Shown here: positions 7,167 through 11,623 of the stretch, piece by piece
Layout of the letters: every line of letters starts with the position of its first letter
Position numbering within the stretch: the stretch's first letter is position 1
Source of the DNA: Diplocarpon mali
Taxonomy: Eukaryota; Ascomycota; Leotiomycetes; Helotiales; Drepanopezizaceae
NCBI GenBank assembly: GCA_024741835.1
Contig: JAENRP010000666.1
Span: 1-11,623 of the forward strand
DNA: 11,623 bases
Direction: 5' to 3'
Translations under genes and position numbers: made by a program
Notes under the pieces: model-generated
What the model was told of the DNA's origin: nothing
The model's input: the letters and a program-made list of their open reading frames with translations, nothing else
The model's database searches: none

Positions 7167-7597
7167 ACTCTTAGGCTAGACCTACGAGTGGATTCCTTTA
7201 AAGAAAGTACACTCTCCGCCTTAATACAATTAAGCAAGGATAAGAAGAATAGATAGACTCCTAAGCTAAGACTATAGGTAGATTGTAAAGTGTCTTTAAA
7301 GATGACTCTTAAGCTAGGATTATAAGTGAATTTAATAGAAATAACTCCTAGGCTAAGACTGCGAGTAGATTCTATAAATTTACTAATAACGACTCTTAGG
7401 CTAAGATCGCAAGTGAAATTTGTAGAAATGACTCTTAGGCTAGGACCGCGAGTGAAATTCGCGAATTTATTAAAGACAACTTTTGAACTAGGACCGCGAG
7501 TAGATCTTGCTATTTTTAAGAAATCGACTTTTAAGCTAAGATCGTAAGTAGATCTTGCGGTTTTATTAAAAATGACTCTTAAGCTAGGCTTATAATT
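7167..7597 (+). repeat. In-frame minisatellite, about 9-10 units of 39-48 bp, quasi-palindromic core
   Basis: Recognisable cores start at 7167, a weak one near 7211, then 7257, 7305, 7344, 7392, 7431, 7479, 7527 and 7575. Every interval is a multiple of three (45, 45, 48, 39, 48, 39, 48, 48, 48). In the element's frame the units read T-L-R-L-G-P-R-V-K-F, T-F-E-L-G-P-R-V-D-L and similar, about 16 residues each. Because the core is quasi-palindromic, the antisense strand is also open, encoding T-R-G-P-S-L-R-V-like units over 158 codons (7133-7609); I treat that as a shadow. The cluster lies between protease and pre-integrase finger. The same core occurs in element M at 1268 and 2774. Confidence 0.92.
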
Positions 7598-7689
7598 GGA
7601 AAATAGCAAAACCTTAAATTGCTATTACTAGTCCTTTTTAACTGCTAATAATAAAGCATCGACTGACAATAGGCTATTAAAGCTATTAG

Positions 7690-8560
7690 AAGCCGAAAGC
7701 CTATTAAGGTATTAGCTAATATATAAAAGATTCGCATATTTAAGGCTAAAGAAATTAAAGGGCTTATATAAGGTCTTAACCTTAAAATAGAAGATTTAAG
7801 TATTAAAGGATCGCTTAATATGCTAAATTTGCAAGCTAATAAAACTTCGAAATTAGATATAAACTAAGCTTAATCTATAGAAAGATTTAATACTAGCGCT
7901 AATATCTATTAATACTACTAGACTATTTATAACCTTAATTAAAGGAAATAATTAGTTTTCTTAAATAATAGATAACTCTACTTAGTAGATATAGACTATT
8001 TATACTAAGATTAAATTTAAGCTTATAGAAAAGCTGGAAACTTAGAAAGTGATAAAGGAATACTAGATTTAATTAAAGCTAATAGCTATTAAGTCTAATA
8101 ATGTATTAGAGATTAGGGCAAAGCTTAACAAATAGGTAAAATAAGGAGTTTGCTATAAACTAATTATAATATATAAAGGTTCCTATTAGAATAGCATCAT
8201 TAAGCGAAGCATTTAGTAAGTAGAGACTGACTATTGCGCTTTATTGCAAGATGCTAACCTACTACTGGAATTCTAAGACCTTGCGGTTAAGGTAAACGTA
8301 TACTTGCGAAATAGAATAGGTAGTAGACTAATAGTTAATAGCATTTGAATATTACTATATAAGGCATATTTTAGATAGAAACTAAGCCTAGACTATATCT
8401 ACGTCTTTAAAAGCGTCTACTACTCTTATATTAGCTTAAAGTCCTAGCCTGCGGGTATAAAGAGTAAGAAGCTAATAGACTAAGGTAAAGAATATATATT
8501 TATTAAGTATATTAAATAGATAATAAAGCAATAGATAGTATATACGCTAGATCTAAGGCG
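7690..8560 (+). pseudogene. Copia integrase with HHCC finger, catalytic triad mutated (element A)
   Basis: The GAG-pre-integrase finger reads I-Y-K-R-F-A-Y-L-R-L-K-K-L-K-G-L. Both His are Tyr (7722-7724, 7737-7739) with H-x4-H spacing, and C-x2-C is intact at 7821 and 7830. The core has the first Asp as Asn at 7911-7913 (S-I-N-T-T) and the second as Asn at 8097-8099 (S-N-N-V-L-E-I). The Glu is Lys at 8202-8204 (N-S-I-I-K-R-S-I, family pattern N-G-x-A-E-R). All three are G-to-A changes. First and second acidic positions are 61 residues apart, as in element M. Downstream, V-E-T-D-Y-C-A-L-L-Q-D-A, Y-L-R-N-R and K-L-S-L-D-Y-I-Y-V-F-K-S-V-Y follow the family's C-terminal half, ending V-Y-T-L-D-L-R-R-V-I. 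It is inactive. Confidence 0.93.
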
Positions 8561-9080
8561 AGTAATTATATCCTTAATAGTTAAGTTTGATAAATCTTAA
8601 AATAGAGGAAAGCTATTCTTAAAGCTTTATATACTTAAAGATTCGCAAGGTATACTACTTAATAGTAATACTATTAAGCCGAACTAATAACCCCTTTTTC
8701 TAAGCTTAGGTATATTAAGTGTACCTACTAATCGACGACCTACTAATTGCCTAAAGGCCGAATAGACTATTCCTATTGTTTGCAAACTGCCTAAAGTATA
8801 GAACAACTTTAATATTATCATCTCTTTAGTTAAAGCGCTTATAGTAAAAGATATTTCTAAAATAGGTATAAGTAATAATAAGCCTTTACTATTAGAAAGC
8901 GGTTCCTTAGATAATAAGCCTACAGAACCTATAGCTAAACCTACGCCTTTAAAGAGGAATAAAGACCTAGAACTGGAAGATACCTTAAATAAACGCGAGT
9001 CTAAGTATATCTAGGCTATAATAGTACATAGGATCTATAAGCTTAAACTTTAATAGAGCTTCAATAAAGATAATGCGTTC
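8561..9080 (+). pseudogene. Integrase-RT linker (element A)
   Basis: This is low-complexity, poorly conserved coding sequence in the same frame as integrase and RT. It includes N-R-R-P-T-N-C-L-K-A-E (about 8731-8763), a faint R-G-R-P-like basic motif, then Pro/Lys-rich text (P-I-A-K-P-T-P-L-K-R-N-K) near 8930-8970 and an acidic stretch L-E-L-E-D. Several stops are present. I see no separate domain and no gene on the other strand. Confidence 0.65.
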
Positions 9081-9341
9081 CTAGCTATTAGAAGGATAAT
9101 GAAAATCTTTCTTCTAAAGATATATAATAAAGCTATTAATAATCTAAAGAATAAAGTAATATAGAATAAGGCAATCTAAAAGGAGATAAGCTCTCTTACT
9201 ATAAATAGTATATAGATAGAGGAACTAATGCTAAAGGATATGAACCTAGTATTAATAAAGTGGGTCTTTACAATTAAGATATATGCAAATAGGACCTTAA
9301 AACGTTATAAGGCAAGGCTTATAGCTAGGGGCTTCTCCTAA
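9081..9341 (+). pseudogene. N-terminal fragment of Copia reverse transcriptase (element A)
   Basis: The frame reads K-E-I-S-S-L-T followed by L-I-K-W-V-F-T-I-K at about 9252-9278, then T-L-K-R-Y-K-A-R-L-I-A-R-G-F-S (about 9297-9338). This is the conserved Copia RT start (K-W-V-F-x-x-K, R-Y-K-A-R-L-V-A-x-G-F). The next expected family segment (D-Y-x-E-T-F-A-P-V) is absent: after the stop at 9339-9341 the sequence is unrelated. The fragment therefore covers about 80 residues and lacks all catalytic Asp motifs. It is not clear whether the break is a deletion, an incomplete cDNA, or an insertion of foreign sequence. Confidence 0.92.
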
Positions 9342-9479
9342 TATAAAACAGAAGGGAGACAACACAAGAATAGGCCTAAGGGAAGACCCAAAAACAAGAG
9401 GAGGAAGCACCATAAGCAGGCTCTCTTAGACAAGATATTGGGAACAAGTCCTAAGTATAGGGTATATTTAGTACTATAG
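9342..9479 (+). other. CpA-rich, apparently non-RIP segment with basic open frame
   Basis: Base use changes sharply: CAA, CAC, ACA, CCA and CAG are common over about 100 bp, whereas the flanking Copia sequence has almost none. The frame of the preceding RT continues for 45 codons after its stop and ends at TAG 9477-9479. It is very basic (R-P-K-G-R-P-K-N-K-R-R-K-H-H-K), with a G-R-P core reminiscent of an AT-hook. I do not recognise a protein. It may be a fragment of another element or unique sequence, and coding is unproven. On the minus strand the same tract is pyrimidine-rich. Confidence 0.6.
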
Positions 9480-9559
9480 CGATATATGCTATCTCTATGT
9501 ATAGAAGATGGCCCTTTTATCCTCCTACCGTCCTACGCCGATCATATGATATATATTAT

Positions 9560-9582
9560 AAGACCTATCTATCTTAGGTCTT
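9560..9582. repeat. Hairpin, 8-bp perfect stem, 7-nt loop
   Basis: AAGACCTA at 9560-9567 pairs with TAGGTCTT at 9575-9582 around a TCTATCT loop, about 25 bp before element B starts. The region 9480-9559 is otherwise without coding signal and includes a CATATGATATAT string at 9544-9555 like those in the Tc1-like debris. Terminator, element end or chance are all possible. Confidence 0.6.
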
Positions 9583-9606
9583 TATATATATCTTTATTAA
9601 GATGAG

Positions 9607-9910
9607 TGATACAGCTATCACTCCGATGTATTATCATATGACCCTACTGCTTAGTCAGTAGGATGTTGATATATATATAGCTATAGGTAAGAAGGAGGTA
9701 ACCTTCCTTCTTTAACTCTTACTAATATATCGACTATCGACCTTTAGAAGTTTCCTATACTTACTGCGCCGACTCACTTAAGCTTAATAGGTTATAAGCC
9801 CTAGATAGACCGATAATAGATTATTAACTTCCCTTAGAAAGCACTTATACTATAACTATTAGTAGGAAGTTGAATGAGACTTATAATAAGAGGCAAGCAA
9901 TCGGCGAATA
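9607..9910 (+). repeat. Putative 5' LTR of element B
   Basis: This is the counterpart of 5032-5335. Shared blocks include ATCACTCCGATGTATTATCA and GTAGGAAGTTGAATGAGACT. Flanking bases differ from those before element A, so the common boundary at TGATA is a real element edge. The 3' edge is not independently defined. Confidence 0.55.
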
Positions 9911-10037
9911 GGAGGTATGATTCCCTATTTAACTAACCTATATTGCAAGAGGTATGATTCCTTGCTTTATAACCCCTTTGGTACTACAAGAGGTATGATT
10001 CCTTACTTTACTATATTTCATAAGAGGTGTGATTCCC
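9911..10037 (+). repeat. Four leader repeats, element B copy
   Basis: Same four-core array as at 5336-5463, with GGAGGTATGATTCC at 9911 and the last core, AGAGGTGTGATTCC, at 10023. Unit number and spacing are preserved between A and B, so the array predates their separation. The A-tract after it is only six residues here. From 10038 to 10190 there is leader sequence without a gene. Confidence 0.85.
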
Positions 10038-10190
10038 TACGTTATAGCTTAAAAAACCCTTTTCGATAAGAGGACTTCCTCCCTATTTAATACTTCTATA
10101 ATACCCGCTATTTAATCATTTCAACTTTTTAATAGGAGGAGTGCCTTTAACTATTTAATTTATTTGATTTTAAATGCAATTCTATTTAAA

Positions 10191-11185
10191 ACGGCAATAG
10201 CTTCCGATTCTGATTAAAACACTAGGCCTAGAGACCTTTAACTCTCTTAAAAGAACTGGCAATAATAGTTCGACGATTTAGAGCTTTACTTTAAAAGCAA
10301 AGGCATTAAAATAGTGATTTAAAAGACACTTATTAAATACGCGAGAATAGCCCCTTATACTCCCTCTACCGATTTGTCTACTTCTACTTTAATAGCTAAT
10401 ACAATTGCTAAAGATTTGCCAGATATATTAAATAAGCTTAGCTTAAGAGCCTTAATAGATAATAACTAAGATTCCTAAAGGCAGATTTTAAATATAGAAA
10501 AGGAGAAGGAGTATAGGCTAGCCTTAGCTAAATGTAAGCTTAAGATTAATAGAGATTTAAGTAATAAAGATAGAGATTTTATTTAAGTTTATAATAATAT
10601 AAAGATAAGATAGGATACTTTAAAAGCAAAATACTCTTAAATAACTGCCCTTAATACCTAGCATCTACTATAGTAGATTACTTTATTTTAATATAGAAAA
10701 GATAAAGATAGTAAGGATATAGATATAAATATAGACTCTACTTAGTTTATATTATATAAAGTAAAGAAGAGAGTAAGAGCCGCAGATCCTAGGATAGCTA
10801 TGACTTTTAAGGAAACTTAGCTTTTTAATTTCCTACTTAATAGCCTCCCTCTTAAGTTCACTATTATAAAATAATCTCTTCTTATTTAACTTAATCTTAA
10901 GATCTATAAAAAGATCGACCTCTTTTAAACTATTAAGTAAGACCTTAAAGGATGCTTTAAATCGGCAAATACTGTATTATAAGGCAATAATAAGCCTAAG
11001 AAGAGGAAGAAGCGCAGGACAAGCCCTTAAGCTTATTAAGGATGCTACTTCTATAATAGTACTTATAATATTACTAATTATAAAGTTAGAAGGCAACTAA
11101 TTGATATAATCGCTAACTTTAATATTAAAAAGCAATTAAAGTAAAAGTCAAGAAGTAAACTGCCCTTATCCTATTAAAGGCCGCA
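10191..11185 (+). pseudogene. Copia Gag-like region (element B)
   Basis: This is the same frame and sequence plan as gag of element A, starting at the equivalent of A's ATG, which here is ACG. Conserved runs include F-D-D-L-E-L-Y-F-K-S-K-G, E-K-E-K-E-Y-R-L-A-L-A-K and the knuckle remnant near 11040. Here the knuckle still reads G-C-Y-F but the remaining ligands are decayed. Stops are TAA/TAG and fall partly at different codons than in A, showing independent RIP histories after duplication. For example, several CAA/CGA codons kept in A are TAA in B and the reverse. It is non-functional. Confidence 0.75.
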
Positions 11186-11623
11186 ATTATTAAGGAAAGG
11201 CAAAGGAAAAGGCTATTTAGCCAAAACTTCAGCAGATACCTCTAATAATAATAGTAAGTTATCTAAACTTAAATCCACTTTTAATAATTTAGATAATAAT
11301 TATAATAAAGATGCTTATATCTTAAAAGCCAATCTTTGTAAAATCCCTAAATCCGACTGGTATAGTAATACTAGTTATATAGTATATATAACTGACAAAT
11401 CCTACCTATTTAAAGGCCCGCTTATTAAAATAAAAAGGCGCTCTATTAAGGTTAGTAGTAGAAAGTTATATATAGACTCAATAGGTATAGTAGAGATAAA
11501 TATCGCTAGCATTTCTTTCCTTTTATAAAATGTTCTCTTTATACTTAGCTTAAGTATTAATCTTTTATTTAACTATAAGATCTATATAAAGTTGAATTAT
11601 ATAAGAGTTTTTAATAATTAATT
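11186..11623 (+). pseudogene. Copia aspartic protease, partial at window edge (element B)
   Basis: After the G-K-G-K linker (one GGAAAA unit shorter than in A) the frame reads S-D-W-Y-S-N-T-S-Y at about 11352-11378. Here the catalytic Asp is Asn (11367-11369) and the Gly is Ser, against Asn-Thr-Asn in A. Then follow K-S-Y-L-F-K-G-P, the I-K-V-S-S-R-K-L-Y strand and N-V-L-F-I-L-S-L-S-I-N-L-L near 11530-11570, before the window ends. Here GTT is kept where A has ATT, so B is slightly less decayed at that point. Confidence 0.88.

Larger units (their letters stand above)
5032..9341 (+). mobile_element. RIP-degraded Ty1/Copia element A, 3'-truncated within RT
   Basis: The order is putative LTR, leader, Gag, protease, integrase, RT start, all plus strand. 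Every domain is in one frame (codons starting at positions divisible by 3) from 5634 to 9341, over 3.7 kb without a net frameshift. TAA/TAG stops are frequent; by my count there are about 19 in gag alone and none of those is TGA. It is homologous to element B at 9607 across all of B's visible length, differing mainly by C/T and G/A transitions. After the RT motif A-R-G-F-S the sequence changes abruptly, so most of RT, RNase H and the 3' LTR are missing. Element A is inactive. Confidence 0.93.
9607..11623 (+). mobile_element. RIP-degraded Ty1/Copia element B, same family as A, cut by right edge
   Basis: This is colinear with 5032-7072 of element A along its whole visible length, in the same orientation, 4575 bp downstream. 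The length difference (2017 versus 2041 bp) is fully explained by two indels: the A-tract (23 A plus N against 6 A) and a 6-bp GGAAAA unit at about 6650 in A. Other differences are mostly C/T and G/A. The window ends inside the region just after the protease core, before the place where A has its minisatellite. No 3' parts are visible. Confidence 0.95.

Noticed and set aside
7326..7547. 73-codon plus-strand frame starting with Met
   Set aside because: It is not a separate gene: it is the stop-free middle of the element A Gag-Pol frame inside the minisatellite.
7133..7609. 158-codon open frame on the minus strand, the longest uninterrupted frame in the window
   Set aside because: It is the antisense of the in-frame minisatellite of element A. 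Its openness comes from the quasi-palindromic unit and a unit length divisible by three. There is no start context, and no domain other than the repeat.
8435..8460. Possible single copy of the 23-bp core (AGTCCTAGCCTGCGGGT)
   Set aside because: It lacks the ACTC/GAGT arms, and it fits the integrase C-terminal coding sequence (S-L-K-S-stop-P-A-G-I-K-S-K-K-L) of element A.

Overview
The window looks like a repeat-derived, AT-rich block from a filamentous ascomycete (Pezizomycotina) genome. I find no intact host gene, RNA gene or CRISPR array. The coding remnants carry many TAA/TAG codons where CAA, CAG or TGG would be expected. CpA/TpG is scarce, TpA is very abundant and CpG survives. This is the signature of repeat-induced point mutation (RIP, CpA to TpA). 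The species cannot be named from the sequence.

Layout. (1) 1-4310, minus strand: a Ty1/Copia retrotransposon ('element M') read right to left as LTR/leader, Gag, protease, integrase, reverse transcriptase. It runs off the left edge before RNase H. (2) 4311-5031: a patchwork with a truncated Tc1-like DD34E transposase (plus strand), a duplicated 3' segment of about 215-233 bp, and AT-rich palindromes. (3) 5032-9341, plus strand: a second Copia element of a different family ('element A'), with putative 5' LTR, leader with four 34-41 bp repeats, Gag, protease, an in-frame minisatellite, integrase, and the first part of reverse transcriptase, where it stops abruptly. (4) 9342-9606: a short segment that is rich in CpA, so apparently not RIP-mutated, plus a hairpin. 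(5) 9607-11623, plus strand: a second copy ('element B') of the same family as A, colinear with it through LTR, leader, Gag and protease, and cut by the right edge.

Each Copia element can be followed in a single reading frame through all its domains despite dozens of stop codons, with no net frameshift. Decay was therefore almost purely by substitution. Catalytic residues are lost by C/T or G/A transitions: the protease Asp in all three, and three integrase acidic residues in A. All are dead copies.

The most unusual signal is a 48-bp (16-codon) repeat unit with a quasi-palindromic 23-bp core encoding T-L-R-P-G-P-R-V or, when inverted, T-R-x-x-G-L-x-V. It occurs in three clusters at three different interdomain positions of two unrelated, oppositely oriented Copia elements, always in frame. 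It resembles an in-frame inserting palindromic element and deserves a genome-wide search. All calls are by eye; domain edges are approximate.
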